Numbered from the stretch's first letter, positions 1 to 10,337 are shown. The stretch is 64,000 nt of DNA from Ferrimonas sediminicola (GCF_005116715.1 NZ_SWCI01000002.1:201120-265119), one strand, 5' to 3'. Notes: a model not told the origin generated them from the letters alone. Made by a program: numbers and translations.

Positions 1-858
1 GCTGGCCGTTACCCTGAAGGTACCAAGCTGACCGGTCGCGTGACCAACCTGACTGACTACGGCTGCTTCGTTGAGATCGAAGAGGGCGTTGAAGGTCTGG
101 TTCACGTTTCCGAGATGGATTGGACCAACAAGAACATCCACCCATCCAAGGTTGTTAGCCTGGGCGACAACGTTGAAGTGATGGTTCTGGATATCGACGA
201 AGAGCGTCGTCGTATCTCCCTGGGCCTGAAGCAGTGCAAAGCCAACCCATGGGATGAGTTCGCGTCCAACTTCAACAAGGGCGACAAGGTTTCCGGTAAG
301 ATCAAGTCCATCACCGACTTCGGTATCTTCATCGGCCTGGAAGGCGGCATCGACGGTCTGGTTCACCTGTCCGACATCTCTTGGAACGTGGCTGGCGAAG
401 AAGCCGTTCGCGACTACAAGAAGGGCGAAGAGATCTCCGCTGTGGTTCTGTCCGTAGACCCCGAGCGCGAGCGCATCAGCCTGGGTGTTAAGCAGATTGA
501 AGAAGATCCCTTTAACAAGTACCTGTCTGATAACAAAAAAGGTGCTATTGTTAAGGGTACCATCACTGCCGTTGACGCCAAGGGCGCCACTGTAGAGCTG
601 GGCGAGAACGTTGAAGGTTACATCCGTGTAGCCGACATCTCTCGTGATCGCATTGAAGACGCTTCCACCGTGCTGTCCGCCGGTGAGGAAGTTGAAGCCA
701 AGTTCATGGGCGTTGATCGTAAGAACCGCACCATCAGCCTGTCCATCCGTGCTAAGGATGAGGCCGATGAGAAGGAAGCGATTGACAGCCTGAACCAGCG
801 TGAAGAAGCTACCTTCTCCAACGCTATGGCTGAAGCCTTCAAAGCTGCTAAACAATAA
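1..858 (+). CDS. rpsA: 30S ribosomal protein S1 (5'-truncated by window edge)
   Basis: Ribosomal protein S1 binds mRNA upstream of the start codon and helps the 30S subunit load it. The frame is open from base 1, so only the C-terminal 285 residues are present. They hold the last three S1 OB-fold repeats: one ends in VHVSEMDW, the second in VHLSDISW, and the third is the more divergent terminal repeat ([19 protein letters not shown]). The end [11 protein letters not shown] is almost that of E. coli S1. ihfB follows after 68 bp, the usual rpsA-ihfB order. Confidence 0.98.
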   Translation, partial: AGRYPEGTKLTGRVTNLTDYGCFVEIEEGVEGLVHVSEMDWTNKNIHPSKVVSLGDNVEVMVLDIDEERRRISLGLKQCKANPWDEFASNFNKGDKVSGKIKSITDFGIFIGLEGGIDGLVHLSDISWNVAGEEAVRDYKKGEEISAVVLSVDPERERISLGVKQIEEDPFNKYLSDNKKGAIVKGTITAVDAKGATVELGENVEGYIRVADISRDRIEDASTVLSAGEEVEAKFMGVDRKNRTISLSIRAKDEADEKEAIDSLNQREEATFSNAMAEAFKAAKQ

Positions 859-871
859 TCGCCTGTTGATT

Positions 872-889
872 GGGGAGCCCCGGCTCCCC
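872..889 (+). other. intercistronic hairpin rpsA-ihfB
   Basis: GGGGAGC pairs perfectly with GCTCCCC around a CCCG loop, 13 bp after the rpsA stop. No T-run follows, so it is unlikely to be a full terminator. It could set the rpsA:ihfB transcript ratio by processing or 3'-end protection. Confidence 0.5.
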
Positions 890-926
890 ATAAAGGCGAC
901 TGGTATTGGCTTTTAGGAGAGCGAGG

Positions 927-1217
927 ATGACCAAGTCCGAACTTATCGAAAGATTGGCCAGTAAACAGTCGCACCTGTCCGGAAAGGAAGTGGAAGGTGC
1001 AATAAAAGAGATGCTGGAGCAGATGGCTACCACGCTGGAGCAGGGGGATCGCATTGAGATCCGCGGCTTCGGCAGCTTTTCGCTTCACTATCGGGCTCCT
1101 CGGGTTGGCCGTAACCCCAAAACCGGGGATGCCGTTGAGCTGACTGGCAAATACGTACCTCATTTCAAGCCGGGCAAAGAGTTACGCGAACGCGTGAACC
1201 AAAGCCTTCAGGGTTGA
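927..1217 (+). CDS. ihfB: integration host factor subunit beta
   Basis: IHF-beta dimerises with IHF-alpha to bend DNA sharply at sites used in replication, sigma-54 activation and site-specific recombination. The 96-residue product has the HU/IHF fold: an N-terminal helical part ([28 protein letters not shown] begins here) and the beta-arm signature around [31 protein letters not shown] chose ATG 927 because GAGAGCGAGG precedes it; an in-frame TTG 21 bp upstream has no such support. A strong terminator follows directly. IHF often assists sigma-54 promoters such as the one at 56.4 kb; that link is inference. Confidence 0.97.
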   Translation: MTKSELIERLASKQSHLSGKEVEGAIKEMLEQMATTLEQGDRIEIRGFGSFSLHYRAPRVGRNPKTGDAVELTGKYVPHFKPGKELRERVNQSLQG

Positions 1218-1222
1218 TTATT

Positions 1223-1256
1223 AAAAAGCCTCCGCCATGCGGAGGCTTTTTGTTTT
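1223..1256 (+). terminator. rho-independent terminator of ihfB
   Basis: A stem pairs AAAAAGCCTCCGC with GCGGAGGCTTTTT around a CAT loop and runs into a T-rich stretch, 5 bp after the ihfB stop. Confidence 0.9.
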
Positions 1257-1342
1257 GGGGCGCCTGAACCAGATGCCCCTAGCCATCATTTTCTTTTTAT
1301 AAGATAATCTTACTCCCTGTTTGACGCTCATGAGGAGCCACA

Positions 1343-1630
1343 GTGAAAGCCCTGCTTATCACGGCACTGGTTGCTGTCTTCTTCGTGGTTGCCATGGCCT
1401 TTGGTGCCCGCAACGACCAGGTGATCACCCTGAACTACTTCATCGCCCGAGGTGAGTTTTCCCTGCCCATGGTATTGGCGGCCACCTTCTTTAGCGGCTT
1501 CGTGATCAGTTGGCTGATCACCATGGCCCTGATGTTGGGACAAAGGTTCAAATTGGGACGCATCACCGCCCGAAACCAGCAGCTGGAGAAGCGGATAGCC
1601 GAGCTCGAGTCCAACGACACCAATGCTTGA
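1343..1630 (+). CDS. lapA: LPS assembly protein A (YciS family)
   Basis: A 95-residue inner-membrane protein with two hydrophobic segments (about residues 3-20 and 40-63) and a short charged coiled C-terminus (ARNQQLEKRIAELESND). This is the DUF1049/LapA layout. LapA partners LapB in controlling lipopolysaccharide synthesis through FtsH-dependent LpxC turnover. The start is GTG 1343 with AGGAG upstream. It overlaps lapB by 8 bp, which implies translational coupling. Confidence 0.92.
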   Translation: MKALLITALVAVFFVVAMAFGARNDQVITLNYFIARGEFSLPMVLAATFFSGFVISWLITMALMLGQRFKLGRITARNQQLEKRIAELESNDTNA

Positions 1631-2780
1631 GCTGTTTTTCCTCCTCCTGCCCGTCGCCGCCGCCTACGGCTGGTACATGGGCCAGCGCAGCGCCGGTAAC
1701 TCCGAGCGCCGCCGCGCCCGTGCTTTCTCCAAGAATTACTACGAAGGCCTCAACTTCCTGTTGTCGGATCAGCCCGACAAGGCGGTGGATCTCTTTATCG
1801 AGCTGCTGCAGGTGGACGAGGAGACCTTCGAGACCCACCTTTCCCTGGGAAACCTGTTCCGCAAGCGGGGTGAGGTGGACCGCTCCATCCGCATCCATCA
1901 GAACCTCATTGCCCGTCCGCACCTGACCACTGAGCAGCGGGATGCGGCGATGATGGAGCTGGGCAAGGATTATCTGGCCGCCGGCCTCTACGACCGGGCG
2001 GAGGATCTGTTCCTCAAACTGGTCAAGGAGCCGGACCACAGCGAGGACGCCGAGCGCCAGCTGCTCTCCATCTACCAGGCCACCAAGGAGTGGTGGAAGG
2101 CGATCAAGGTGGCGCGCAAGTTCGGCCGGGTGAGCCGCAAGGAGCTCAAGCCCATCGTCGCCCACTACTACTGCGAACTGGCCCAGCAGGAGCAGGATCC
2201 GGCCGGGCGGATGAAGCTGCTGGACCGGGCGCTGTCCACCGACGGCCACTGCGTCCGCGCCATGGTGGAGAAGATCCGCGCTTTGCAGGGCCGCGACAAC
2301 GCCGGCGCCGCCAAGCTGGTGACCAAACTGGTGGCGGTGGCCCCGGACATGCTGCCCGAGGTGGTGGATGATGCCGAGGCGATCTACCGCCAACTGGGAC
2401 TCGAGGACCAGTTTGTGTCGTTGTTGCACACGGTGCTGGAGCGAGATGGCAACGTCAGTACCCTGTTGAAGCTGGTGGACATCACCGCCCAGACCACCGG
2501 CACCGAACAGGCCGAGCTGCTGCTGCTGGAGCACCTGAAGCGCCAGCCGACCATGCGTGGCTTCCACCACCTGATGCAGCTGCAGATGGCGCAGGCGGAT
2601 CTCGGCGCCGGCCGCGAGCGTATCGCCATGCTCTCCAAGCTGGTGGAAGCCCAGATCAAGCTCCGTCCCATCTATCGCTGCCGCCGCTGCGGTTTCCCGT
2701 CCCACAGCCTCTATTGGCACTGTCCCTCCTGCAAGAGCTGGGGTGAGGGCAAGCGGATCCGCGGCCTCGATGGAGAATGA
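1623..2780 (+). CDS. lapB: LPS assembly protein B (YciM), TPR and rubredoxin-like
   Basis: LapB is an inner-membrane-anchored, cytoplasm-facing protein that directs LpxC to FtsH and so balances LPS against phospholipid. The 385-residue product has an N-terminal membrane anchor (about residues 2-19), a run of TPR helices (about 35-330; e.g. NFLLSDQPDKAVDLFIELLQ), and a C-terminal metal-binding knuckle with cysteines at 353, 356, 367 and 370. Length and zinc ligands match the family (E. coli 389 residues). It lies in an operon with lapA and pyrF follows, as in E. coli. Confidence 0.96.
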   Translation: MLELFFLLLPVAAAYGWYMGQRSAGNSERRRARAFSKNYYEGLNFLLSDQPDKAVDLFIELLQVDEETFETHLSLGNLFRKRGEVDRSIRIHQNLIARPHLTTEQRDAAMMELGKDYLAAGLYDRAEDLFLKLVKEPDHSEDAERQLLSIYQATKEWWKAIKVARKFGRVSRKELKPIVAHYYCELAQQEQDPAGRMKLLDRALSTDGHCVRAMVEKIRALQGRDNAGAAKLVTKLVAVAPDMLPEVVDDAEAIYRQLGLEDQFVSLLHTVLERDGNVSTLLKLVDITAQTTGTEQAELLLLEHLKRQPTMRGFHHLMQLQMAQADLGAGRERIAMLSKLVEAQIKLRPIYRCRRCGFPSHSLYWHCPSCKSWGEGKRIRGLDGE

Positions 2781-2790
2781 GTTGCAACCC

Positions 2791-2822
2791 TGGCTGACAG
2801 GAGCGCCCCTCGGGGTCAGCCA
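2791..2822 (+). other. hairpin in lapB-pyrF leader
   Basis: TGGCTGAC and GTCAGCCA form a perfect 8-bp stem 10 bp after the lapB stop. No T-run follows. It may separate lapAB and pyrF transcripts or be a processing site. Confidence 0.4.
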
Positions 2823-2896
2823 AGCTCTGAACAGCAGAGATAATCACGCTCCTGATACTAAGAACGACCGATAACACCCTACAACCGGAGACACCC

Positions 2897-3592
2897 ATGC
2901 AAAATGACCCCAAGGTGCTGATCGCACTGGACTTCAATGACGCAGAGACGGCACTGAGCTTTGTATCTGAACTGGATGCCTCCCAATGCAGACTGAAGGT
3001 GGGTAAAGAGCTGTTTACCTCCTTCGGGCCACAGTTCGTGCAGCGCCTGATTGACCAGGGCTTCGACGTATTCCTGGACCTGAAGTTTCACGACATCCCC
3101 AACACCGTCGCCAAGGCGGTGGCCGCGGCCGCCGACTTGGGGGTATGGATGGTGAATGTGCACGCGGGGGGCGGCAGTCGTATGATGAAAGCCGCCGCAG
3201 AGGCACTCAAACCCTACGGGGACAAGGCGCCGCTGCTGATCGCCGTGACCATGCTCACCTCCATGGAGGAGGGCGAACTGGCCGAGATGGGGGTCACCCG
3301 CAGTGCCGAGGAACACGTGCTGTCCCTGGCCAGGCTGGCACAGGCCAGCGGTCTGGATGGGGTGGTGTGCTCCGCCCGCGAAGCCTCCCTGCTCAAATCG
3401 GAGCTGGGCAAAGAGTTTAAGCTGGTGACTCCGGGTATTCGCCCCGCCGGCAGCGACAAGGGCGACCAGAAGCGGGTGATGACCCCTGCCGAGGCGGTGG
3501 CCGCCGGAAGCGACTACCTGGTGATAGGCCGTCCCATCACCCAGGCGGACTCGCCACTTCAGGCGTTGGTGGCGATCAACGCCACCCTGTAA
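2897..3592 (+). CDS. pyrF: orotidine 5'-phosphate decarboxylase
   Basis: Catalyses the last step of UMP synthesis, OMP to UMP plus CO2, in the cytoplasm. The 231-residue TIM barrel begins with the substrate-binding strand VLIALDFND and carries the catalytic DLKFHD at 61-66 (D61, K63, D66). The phosphate loop [21 protein letters not shown] is near the C-terminus. ATG 2897 has an upstream GGAG. Length equals the short enterobacterial type. Confidence 0.98.
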   Translation: MQNDPKVLIALDFNDAETALSFVSELDASQCRLKVGKELFTSFGPQFVQRLIDQGFDVFLDLKFHDIPNTVAKAVAAAADLGVWMVNVHAGGGSRMMKAAAEALKPYGDKAPLLIAVTMLTSMEEGELAEMGVTRSAEEHVLSLARLAQASGLDGVVCSAREASLLKSELGKEFKLVTPGIRPAGSDKGDQKRVMTPAEAVAAGSDYLVIGRPITQADSPLQALVAINATL

Positions 3593-3643
3593 TCAGTGGC
3601 AGGGCCGGCTTGGGCCAGGTCCCACGGGTTCCCCACCCGAACC

Positions 3644-3672
3644 AAGGCGACCCATGGCGGTCGCCTTTTCTT
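3644..3672 (+). terminator. rho-independent terminator of pyrF
   Basis: AAGGCGACC pairs with GGTCGCCTT around CATGGC and ends in a TTTTCTTT run. Confidence 0.85.
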
Positions 3673-3699
3673 TGCCTATCGACACAGCCCCTCTTGTCA

Positions 3700-3719
3700 T
3701 ACCAAGCAGATGCTTGGTA
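3700..3719. promoter_or_regulatory. perfect palindrome, probable operator of the BKACE-ligase operon
   Basis: TACCAAGCA and TGCTTGGTA form a perfect inverted repeat with a 2-bp GA centre, 30 bp upstream of the BKACE start and downstream of the pyrF terminator. Size and symmetry suit a TetR-type dimer. No regulator gene is adjacent, so the regulator would act in trans. Which regulator binds is unknown to me. Confidence 0.65.
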
Positions 3720-3749
3720 GGTTAGTTCAATCAGTGACCAGGAGGGCTT

Positions 3750-4604
3750 ATGACGCACAAGGCGGTGATCACCTGTGCCCTGACCGGGGTACTCACCGAT
3801 CCCAAGCACCACCCGGTGCCGGTCACCCCGATGCAGATGGCCGCCGAGGCCAGGTCCGCCTATGATGCCGGGGCCAGCGTGATGCACCTCCATTTTCGCC
3901 GGCAGTCACCGCACCAGGGTCACCTTCCCAGCTGGGAGCCGGAGGTGGCACAGGCGATCAGCGAGGCGATTCGAGACGCCTGCCCCGGGGTACTGCTCAA
4001 CTTTACCACCGGGGTGGTGGGACGGGACCAGTCCGGTCCGCTTGCCTGCCTGGGACGCTGCCGGCCGGAGATCGCCGCCTGCAACGCCGGCAGTCTCAAC
4101 TACCTCAAGGTGACCGCCGACGGTCACTGGGCCTGGCCGCCCATGCTGTTCGACAACCCCGCCGACAAGGTGGAGGAGATGGTCAGTCACTGCGATGCCC
4201 TGGGAATTCGCCCTGAGTTCGAGTGCTTTGACCTCGGTATCGTGCGCAGCGTCGCCATGTACCACAGGGTGGGGATGGTGGCCCGCCCCAACTATAACCT
4301 GGTGATGGGGGTGGCCTCCGGCATGCCGGCGGACCCGGATCTGCTGCCGCTGCTCCGGCGCTATATGCTGCCCGGAGCGATGTGGCAAGCCACGGTGATC
4401 GGCCGCCAGGAGATCTGGCCGGTCCACCGCAAGACCGCCGAACTGGGCGGCCATCTGCGCAGTGGCCTGGAGGACAGTTTCTACCTGCCTGACGGCAGCA
4501 AGGCCAGGGGCAACGGCGAGATGATCGCCGCACTGGCGACACTGGCCGAAGAGGCCGGTCGAAGCATCGCCAGCCCCGAGGAAGCCAGGAGACTCTATCT
4601 TTAA
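3750..4604 (+). CDS. beta-keto acid cleavage enzyme (BKACE, DUF849 family)
   Basis: BKACE proteins condense a beta-keto acid with acetyl-CoA and split it into acetoacetyl-CoA (or a homologue) and a new CoA ester; 3-keto-5-aminohexanoate cleavage enzyme Kce is the type member. The 284-residue TIM-barrel product has the zinc-binding HLH (H46, H48) and a matching glutamate E241 in HLRSGLED, as in Kce. NFTTG (84-88) and the region around RPEFECFD also fit. ATG 3750 follows AGGAGG. The neighbouring ligase suggests an acyl or beta-keto acid catabolic role. The actual substrate cannot be read from sequence. Confidence 0.9.
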   Translation: MTHKAVITCALTGVLTDPKHHPVPVTPMQMAAEARSAYDAGASVMHLHFRRQSPHQGHLPSWEPEVAQAISEAIRDACPGVLLNFTTGVVGRDQSGPLACLGRCRPEIAACNAGSLNYLKVTADGHWAWPPMLFDNPADKVEEMVSHCDALGIRPEFECFDLGIVRSVAMYHRVGMVARPNYNLVMGVASGMPADPDLLPLLRRYMLPGAMWQATVIGRQEIWPVHRKTAELGGHLRSGLEDSFYLPDGSKARGNGEMIAALATLAEEAGRSIASPEEARRLYL

Positions 4605-4684
4605 TCTGAGCGAACCTATTGAAGGGGAGGTGGTTGGAGCCCTGTCACCGATCGGCGATGACGCCGTGCGACCTAGAGGGATCC

Positions 4685-6247
4685 ATGCAACTGACCCAGA
4701 TGATAAAACGCAATGCCGCGCTTTACCCCGACAATACCGCCACCCTCTGTGGCGGACGCCACCACAGCTGGACTGAGTTAAGAGAACGGGTGGCCAAGGC
4801 GGCGTCGCTGCTTAGGCAGTGTGGCGTGGGGGAGGGGGACCGTGTCGCGGTGCTGTCGCTGAACAGCGATCGCTACTACGAGCAGTTCTTCGCGGTGCCC
4901 TGGGCCGGCGCGGTACTGGTGCCGCTGAATATCCGCTGGTCAGTGAAGGAGAGCCTGTATGCCTTGAAGGACTCCGGTGCCAGGGTGCTGGTGGTGGACG
5001 ATGCCTTCCTCCCCGCCGCCGAGGCCGTCCTCGCCGGTGACAGCGAAGTGGAGAGGGTGATCCACATCGGAGACCTCCCCACCCCGGAGGCGATGGTGGA
5101 GTACGATGCCGCCCTGGCCGGTCTGTCACCGATGGCGGACGCGGGCCGGGGCGGGGAGGCGCTGGCCGGAATCTACTACACCGGCGGGACCACCGGCTTT
5201 CCCAAGGGGGTGATGCTCAGTCACCACAACCTGTGGATCTCCAGCGTGTCGGCGTCACTGGGCCTGACCCTGTGCCGCCCGGATGTGCGCTACCTGCACG
5301 CCGCGCCGATGTTCCACGCCGCCGACATCGCCATGTCCTATGCCACCACCATCTGCGGAGCCACCCAGGTGTTTATCCCCGCCTTCGATTGCCAGGCGGT
5401 GGTGGACAGCATCGCCGAGCACCGGGTCACCCATACCCTGCTGGTGCCCACCATGGTCACCATGCTGCTGGGGGCCGGGGTGATCCCGGGAGCGGACCTG
5501 GCCAGTCTGGACACCATCGTCTATGGCGCGTCGCCGATGCCGGAGGGTACACTGCGCCAGGCGTTGGCCGAACTGCCCGGGGTCGAGTTTATCCAGGCCT
5601 ATGGTCAGACCGAGATGGCGCCGCTGATCACCATCCTTGCCGCCCGCTTCCACGTAGTGGAGGGACCCGAAGCCAGTCGGTTACGCTCCGCCGGCCAGGC
5701 GGTCGCCTGCGTCGAGCTTGAGGTGGTGGATCCCCTGGGCGGGCCGTTGCCTTGTGGCCAGGTAGGGGAAGTGCGGGTTCGCGGCGGCAATGCCATGAAA
5801 GGCTACTGGAACCGGCCCGATGAGAGCGCCGAGGTGATGCGCGACGGCTGGATCCACACCGGCGATGCCGGCTACCTGGATGAAGAGGGGTTCCTGTTCC
5901 TGGTGGACAGGGTCAAGGATATGATCATCAGCGGCGGCGAGAACGTCTACTCCGCCGAGGTGGAGAGCGCCCTGTCCCGTCACCCGGCCGTGGCCGAGGT
6001 GGCGGTGATCGGCATTCCCAGTGAGCGCTGGGGCGAGCAGGTGCATGCGCTGGTGAGGCTGAAACCGGGTCAGGCTCTCGGGGAGCGCGAGCTGATCGAC
6101 TTCTGTCACCAGGCGATCGCCGGTTACAAATGCCCCAGGAGCGTCGAGTTCCGCCCCGAGCCCTTCCCGATCACCGGCGCCGGAAAACTGCGCAAGGCGG
6201 ATCTGCGCGCGCCCTACTGGGAGGGGCATCGACGCCGGGTCAACTGA
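4685..6247 (+). CDS. AMP-forming acyl-CoA synthetase
   Basis: This enzyme activates a carboxylic acid to an acyl-AMP and then acyl-CoA. The 520-residue protein has the adenylate P-loop YYTGGTTGFPKGV, the YGQTEMAP motif, HTGDAGYLDEEGF, the hinge VDRVKDMIISGGENVYSAEVE start and the catalytic lysine in GAGKLRK. I prefer ATG 4685 because AGAGGG lies 5 bp upstream; a TTG 66 bp upstream would only add a non-family extension. It is 80 bp after BKACE and shares its operator. The product resembles medium/long-chain or FadD3-like ligases; specificity is not assignable. Confidence 0.9.
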   Translation: MQLTQMIKRNAALYPDNTATLCGGRHHSWTELRERVAKAASLLRQCGVGEGDRVAVLSLNSDRYYEQFFAVPWAGAVLVPLNIRWSVKESLYALKDSGARVLVVDDAFLPAAEAVLAGDSEVERVIHIGDLPTPEAMVEYDAALAGLSPMADAGRGGEALAGIYYTGGTTGFPKGVMLSHHNLWISSVSASLGLTLCRPDVRYLHAAPMFHAADIAMSYATTICGATQVFIPAFDCQAVVDSIAEHRVTHTLLVPTMVTMLLGAGVIPGADLASLDTIVYGASPMPEGTLRQALAELPGVEFIQAYGQTEMAPLITILAARFHVVEGPEASRLRSAGQAVACVELEVVDPLGGPLPCGQVGEVRVRGGNAMKGYWNRPDESAEVMRDGWIHTGDAGYLDEEGFLFLVDRVKDMIISGGENVYSAEVESALSRHPAVAEVAVIGIPSERWGEQVHALVRLKPGQALGERELIDFCHQAIAGYKCPRSVEFRPEPFPITGAGKLRKADLRAPYWEGHRRRVN

Positions 6248-6264
6248 CCGGGCCGGACCAACAA

Positions 6265-6293
6265 AAAAGCCAGCCCGTTTGGGGCTGGCTTTT
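6265..6293. terminator. bidirectional terminator between the ligase gene and metG
   Basis: AAAAGCCAGCCC pairs with GGGCTGGCTTTT. T-runs occur on both strands and the two genes converge here, so it probably serves both. Confidence 0.88.
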
Positions 6294-6320
6294 CAATCCA
6301 TCGTTTTCTGGTGACCGGGT

Positions 6321-8375
6321 TTACTTAATCCGCATACCAGGCTTGGCACCGGAGTCCGGAGAGAGGATGTACAGCTCATCCTTGCCGGGGCCGGCGGCCA
6401 GCACCATCCCCTCGGACACGCCGAACTTCATCTCGCGGGGCGCCAGGTTGGCCACCATCACGGTCAGGCGACCCTCCAGCTCCTCGGGCGCGTAGGCGGA
6501 CTTGATGCCGGCGAACACCTGCTTGGTTTCGCCGCCCAGGTCCAGGGTCAGCTTCAGCAGCTTCTTGGCTTTTTCGACGTGCTCCGCCTTGGCGATGCGC
6601 GCTACCCGCAGGTCCACCTTCATGAAGTCGTCGAAGCTGCAGGTGTCGCTGATGGGATCCTTGGCCAGTTCGTCGTTGGCGCCGGTGTCGGCGGTGGCCT
6701 CAGGCTCCGCCTGGGCATCCACCAGGTTCTCCTTGGAGGCGTCGACCATGGCATTGACCTTGTCCATCTCGATGCGCTGGATCAGCGGCTTGAACTGGTT
6801 GATGCCGTGGCCGGTCAGGGTGGTGTGGATCCCCTCCCAGGTCAGCTCGGAGGCCAGGAACTCCTCGACGGCGGCGGCCATCACCGGCAGCACCGGCTTG
6901 AGGTAGATCATCAGCAGGCGGAACAGGTGGATCCCCATGGAGCACACCTCGTGGGCCTTCTGCTCCATGCCATCCTGCTTGACCAGCTGCCAGGGGGCGG
7001 CGTCGGCGATGTAGCCGTTGGCCTTGTCCGCCAGGGCCATGATCTCGCGCATGGCACGGCCAAACTCGCGATCCTCATAGTACTGGGCGATGGTGGTGTC
7101 GGCGTCCTGGAACTCCTTCAGCAGTTCCGGGGCGTCGATGGCGTCGGCCAGCTTGCCGTCGAAACGCTTGGCGATGAAACCGGCGGTGCGCGAGGCGATG
7201 TTCACCAGTTTGCCGACCACGTCGGAGTTGACCCGCTGGGCGAAATCTTCCAGGTTCAGGTCCAGATCGTCGATGCGGTTGTTCAGCTTGGCGGCGTAGT
7301 AGTAGCGCAGGTACTCGGGGTTGAGGTGATCCAGGTAGGTGCGCGCCTTGATGAAGGTGCCACGGGACTTGGACATCTTGGCACCGTTGACGGTGACATA
7401 GCCGTGGGCAAACACATTGGTGGGCTTGCGGAAACCGGCGCCGTCCAGCATGGCGGGCCAGAACAGGCTGTGGAAGTAGATGATGTCCTTGCCGATGAAG
7501 TGGTACAGCTCGGCGTCGGAGTCGGCGGCAAAGTAGTCGTCGAAGTTCAGGTCGTCACGCCTGCCACACAGGTTCTTGAACGAGCCCATGTAGCCGATGG
7601 GGGCGTCCAGCCAGACGTAGAAGAACTTGTCGCCGTTGGTGCCGGGGATCTCGAAGCCGAAGTAGGGCTTGTCGCGGCTGATGTCCCACTGCTGCAGGCC
7701 CTGCTCGAACCACTCGTTCAGCTTGTTGGCCATCTCCTCCTGCAGGGAGCCGCTGCGGGTCCAGGCCTCCAGCATCTCCTTGAACGCCGGCAGGTCGAAG
7801 AAGTAGTGCTCGGAGTCCTTCAGCACCGGTGTGGCACCGGAGACCACGGACTTGGGGTTCTTCAGATCGGTGGGACTGTAGGTGGCGCCGCAGTTGTCGC
7901 AGTTGTCGCCGTTCTGATCGTCGCTGTCGCACTTGGGGCAGGTGCCCTTGACGAAGCGGTCCGGCAGGAACATCTGCTTTTCCGGATCGAACAGCTGGCT
8001 GATGGTGCTGGTCTTAATGTGGCCGGCGTCGTTCAGCCTGGTGTAGATCAGGGTCGCCAGCTCACGGTTCTCATCGCTGTGAGTAGAGTGGTAGTTGTCA
8101 AACCCCACCTGGAACTCGGCAAAGTCCGCCTGGTGCTCTTCGGATACCTGGGCGATCATCTCCTCCGGGGTCATGCCCAGCTGCTGCGCCTTGAGCATGA
8201 TCGGGGTGCCGTGGGCGTCATCGGCACACACATAGGTGCAGTGGTGACCGCGCAGCTTCTGGAAGCGTACCCAGATGTCGGTTTGGATGTACTCCAGCAT
8301 GTGGCCAAGATGGATGGGACCGTTGGCATAGGGGAGGGCGCTGGTGACCAGGATCTTTCTTTGTGGAGATGCCAT
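6321..8375 (-). CDS. metG: methionyl-tRNA synthetase
   Basis: Charges tRNA-Met with methionine. The 684-residue enzyme has the class I signature HLGH near the N-terminus, a zinc knuckle with paired CPKC and CDNC cysteines, the KMSKS loop ([10 protein letters not shown]), the anticodon-binding helical domain and a C-terminal EMAPII-like tRNA-binding/dimerisation domain (from about residue 575, [12 protein letters not shown]). I chose ATG 8375 ([19 protein letters not shown]); an upstream in-frame codon adds six atypical residues. It is divergent from mrp, as in E. coli (677 residues). Confidence 0.98.
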   Translation of the reverse strand: MASPQRKILVTSALPYANGPIHLGHMLEYIQTDIWVRFQKLRGHHCTYVCADDAHGTPIMLKAQQLGMTPEEMIAQVSEEHQADFAEFQVGFDNYHSTHSDENRELATLIYTRLNDAGHIKTSTISQLFDPEKQMFLPDRFVKGTCPKCDSDDQNGDNCDNCGATYSPTDLKNPKSVVSGATPVLKDSEHYFFDLPAFKEMLEAWTRSGSLQEEMANKLNEWFEQGLQQWDISRDKPYFGFEIPGTNGDKFFYVWLDAPIGYMGSFKNLCGRRDDLNFDDYFAADSDAELYHFIGKDIIYFHSLFWPAMLDGAGFRKPTNVFAHGYVTVNGAKMSKSRGTFIKARTYLDHLNPEYLRYYYAAKLNNRIDDLDLNLEDFAQRVNSDVVGKLVNIASRTAGFIAKRFDGKLADAIDAPELLKEFQDADTTIAQYYEDREFGRAMREIMALADKANGYIADAAPWQLVKQDGMEQKAHEVCSMGIHLFRLLMIYLKPVLPVMAAAVEEFLASELTWEGIHTTLTGHGINQFKPLIQRIEMDKVNAMVDASKENLVDAQAEPEATADTGANDELAKDPISDTCSFDDFMKVDLRVARIAKAEHVEKAKKLLKLTLDLGGETKQVFAGIKSAYAPEELEGRLTVMVANLAPREMKFGVSEGMVLAAGPGKDELYILSPDSGAKPGMRIK

Positions 8376-8533
8376 TTTATCTCTTGCGTGCAATGGATTA
8401 CGGAATTCGAGCCAGTTTAACCGATAGGAGGCGCATTTTCATCCATCTGCGATGCCGTTGCTTGCATTATGCGCATGCGAATGTGGAGAGTTCTGGTACA
8501 CTTGGCGAAATCTCTCTATGACGGAGCCTGAGC

Positions 8534-9646
8534 GTGAGCCCAAATCCCATCCAAAATCAGCTGCCGGAAGCGCTTTCCGGCCAAGTCCTTGAGATCCTCG
8601 CCCAACAAATCGACCCCTATCTTGAGCAGAACCTGGTTGAGGCCGGCATCGTCCGCAGCCTCGACATCGACGGCCGCTGCCTGAAGCTGGGACTGGCCTA
8701 TCCCTACCCCTGCCAGAGTAAATATCGTCAGCGGGTGATGGGGCTGACCAACGCCCTGGCCAAGCTGGAGGCGATCGAGGAGGTCGAGTGTGAAATCGAC
8801 CTGCAGGTGCCCGCCATCACCGCCGCCGGCCAGGCACCTCAGGTGAAAGGGGTGAAGAACATCATCGCCGTCTCCTCCGGCAAGGGGGGCGTGGGCAAGT
8901 CGACCACCGCCATCAACCTGGCCCTGGCCCTGGCTGCCGAGGGCGCCCGGGTGGGGGTGCTGGATGCGGACATTCACGGGCCCTCGGTGCCGATCATGCT
9001 GGGGGTCAAGGAGTTTCAGCCGGTCAGCACCGATGGCAAGACCATGGAGCCCGCCTTCGCCCATGGTTTGGCCGCCATGTCCATCGGGTTCATGGTGAGC
9101 GAGGATCAGGCGACCGTCTGGCGTGGCCCCATGGCCGCCGGCGCCCTGGTCCAGTTGCTGAACGAGACCAATTGGCCGGATCTGGACTACCTGGTGATCG
9201 ACATGCCCCCGGGCACCGGTGACATTCAGCTGACCCTGTCCCAACAGGTTCCGGTGGCCGGCGCCGTGGTGGTGACCACCCCCCAGGATATCGCCACCGC
9301 CGACGCCCGCAAGGGGATCACCATGTTCAACAAGGTGAACATTCCGGTCCTGGGCATCGTCGAGAACATGAGCTATCACATCTGCAGCCAGTGTGGCAGC
9401 AAGGAGCACCCGTTCGGCTCCGGTGGCGGGCAGGCAACCGCGGAGCGCTATAATGTGCCACTGCTGGGAGACCTGCCACTGAACGTGGCGATCCGAGAGG
9501 CGGTCGACAGCGGCAACCCCACCGTGGTGGCGGATCCGGAGGGGGAGTTGGCGTCCCAGTACAAGAGCATTGCCCGCAAGACCGCCGCTGCTCTGGTGAC
9601 CCTGTCCGAGCCTTCCGGGCTGGAGATCGAAATTTGCGAGGAGTAG
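8534..9646 (+). CDS. mrp: iron-sulfur cluster carrier protein Mrp/ApbC
   Basis: A cytosolic P-loop scaffold that loads Fe-S clusters into target proteins. The 370-residue protein has an N-terminal MIP18/DUF59 domain (about 10-95), the deviant Walker [10 protein letters not shown] (116-124) and the cluster-binding pair in CSQC about residue 282. It ends at the usual length. The start is GTG 8534 with GGAG upstream. Divergent from metG, followed by udk. Confidence 0.96.
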   Translation: MSPNPIQNQLPEALSGQVLEILAQQIDPYLEQNLVEAGIVRSLDIDGRCLKLGLAYPYPCQSKYRQRVMGLTNALAKLEAIEEVECEIDLQVPAITAAGQAPQVKGVKNIIAVSSGKGGVGKSTTAINLALALAAEGARVGVLDADIHGPSVPIMLGVKEFQPVSTDGKTMEPAFAHGLAAMSIGFMVSEDQATVWRGPMAAGALVQLLNETNWPDLDYLVIDMPPGTGDIQLTLSQQVPVAGAVVVTTPQDIATADARKGITMFNKVNIPVLGIVENMSYHICSQCGSKEHPFGSGGGQATAERYNVPLLGDLPLNVAIREAVDSGNPTVVADPEGELASQYKSIARKTAAALVTLSEPSGLEIEICEE

Positions 9647-9695
9647 GCTCGCCTGCCGTCGCCCGTTTTCATTAACGTTAAACGAAGTACAAGTC

Positions 9696-10337
9696 ATGGC
9701 TAACCAACAACAATGCGTCATTATCGGCATCGCCGGTGCGTCTGCTTCGGGCAAGAGCCTCATCGCCCGGACCATCTGTGACGATCTGCGCCAGGATATG
9801 GGCACGGATCAGATCGCAATGATCACCGAGGACTGCTACTACAAGGACCAGGGCCACCTCTCCATGGAGGAGCGGGTCAAGACCAACTATGACCACCCCA
9901 ACGCCCTGGACCACAAACTGCTGTGTCGGCATCTGGAGCAGCTGCGTGCCGGCGAGTCCTGTGAGGTGCCGGTCTACAGCTATGTGGAGCACACCCGCAT
10001 GCCCCAGACCACCAAGGTGACCCCCAAGCGGGTGATCATCATCGAGGGGATCCTGCTGCTGACCGATCCCAAGTTGCGCGAACAGATGCACGCCTCCATC
10101 TTTATGGATACCCCGCTGGACATCTGTCTGCTTCGCCGGCTGCGTCGCGACGTGGAGGAGCGGGGCCGGACCATGGATTCGGTGCTGGAGCAGTACAAGC
10201 AGACGGTTCGTCCGATGTTCCTGCAGTTCATTGAGCCCTCCAAGCAGCACGCCGATCTGATCGTGCCGCGCGGTGGCAAGAACCGCATCGCCATCGACTT
10301 CCTCAAAGCCAAGATCCGTCAGCTGGCCAGCGACTAA
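9696..10337 (+). CDS. udk: uridine kinase
   Basis: Phosphorylates uridine and cytidine in pyrimidine salvage. The 213-residue protein carries the P-loop GASASGKS (14-21), the nucleoside-binding DCYYKDQ and YDHPNALD motifs, and [12 protein letters not shown] in the lid. Length equals E. coli Udk (213). It lies 49 bp after mrp and 47 bp before dcd, a pyrimidine-nucleotide pair conserved in enterobacteria. Confidence 0.97.
   Translation: MANQQQCVIIGIAGASASGKSLIARTICDDLRQDMGTDQIAMITEDCYYKDQGHLSMEERVKTNYDHPNALDHKLLCRHLEQLRAGESCEVPVYSYVEHTRMPQTTKVTPKRVIIIEGILLLTDPKLREQMHASIFMDTPLDICLLRRLRRDVEERGRTMDSVLEQYKQTVRPMFLQFIEPSKQHADLIVPRGGKNRIAIDFLKAKIRQLASD

Noticed and set aside
6579-8420. Very long open frame antisense to metG
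   Set aside because: It is a shadow of a high-GC gene: Val/Gly/Leu/Gln/His-rich, low complexity and without domains, while metG has every motif of its family. The same holds for long antisense frames over lapB, pepN, the MMPL gene, GDH and rlmL.
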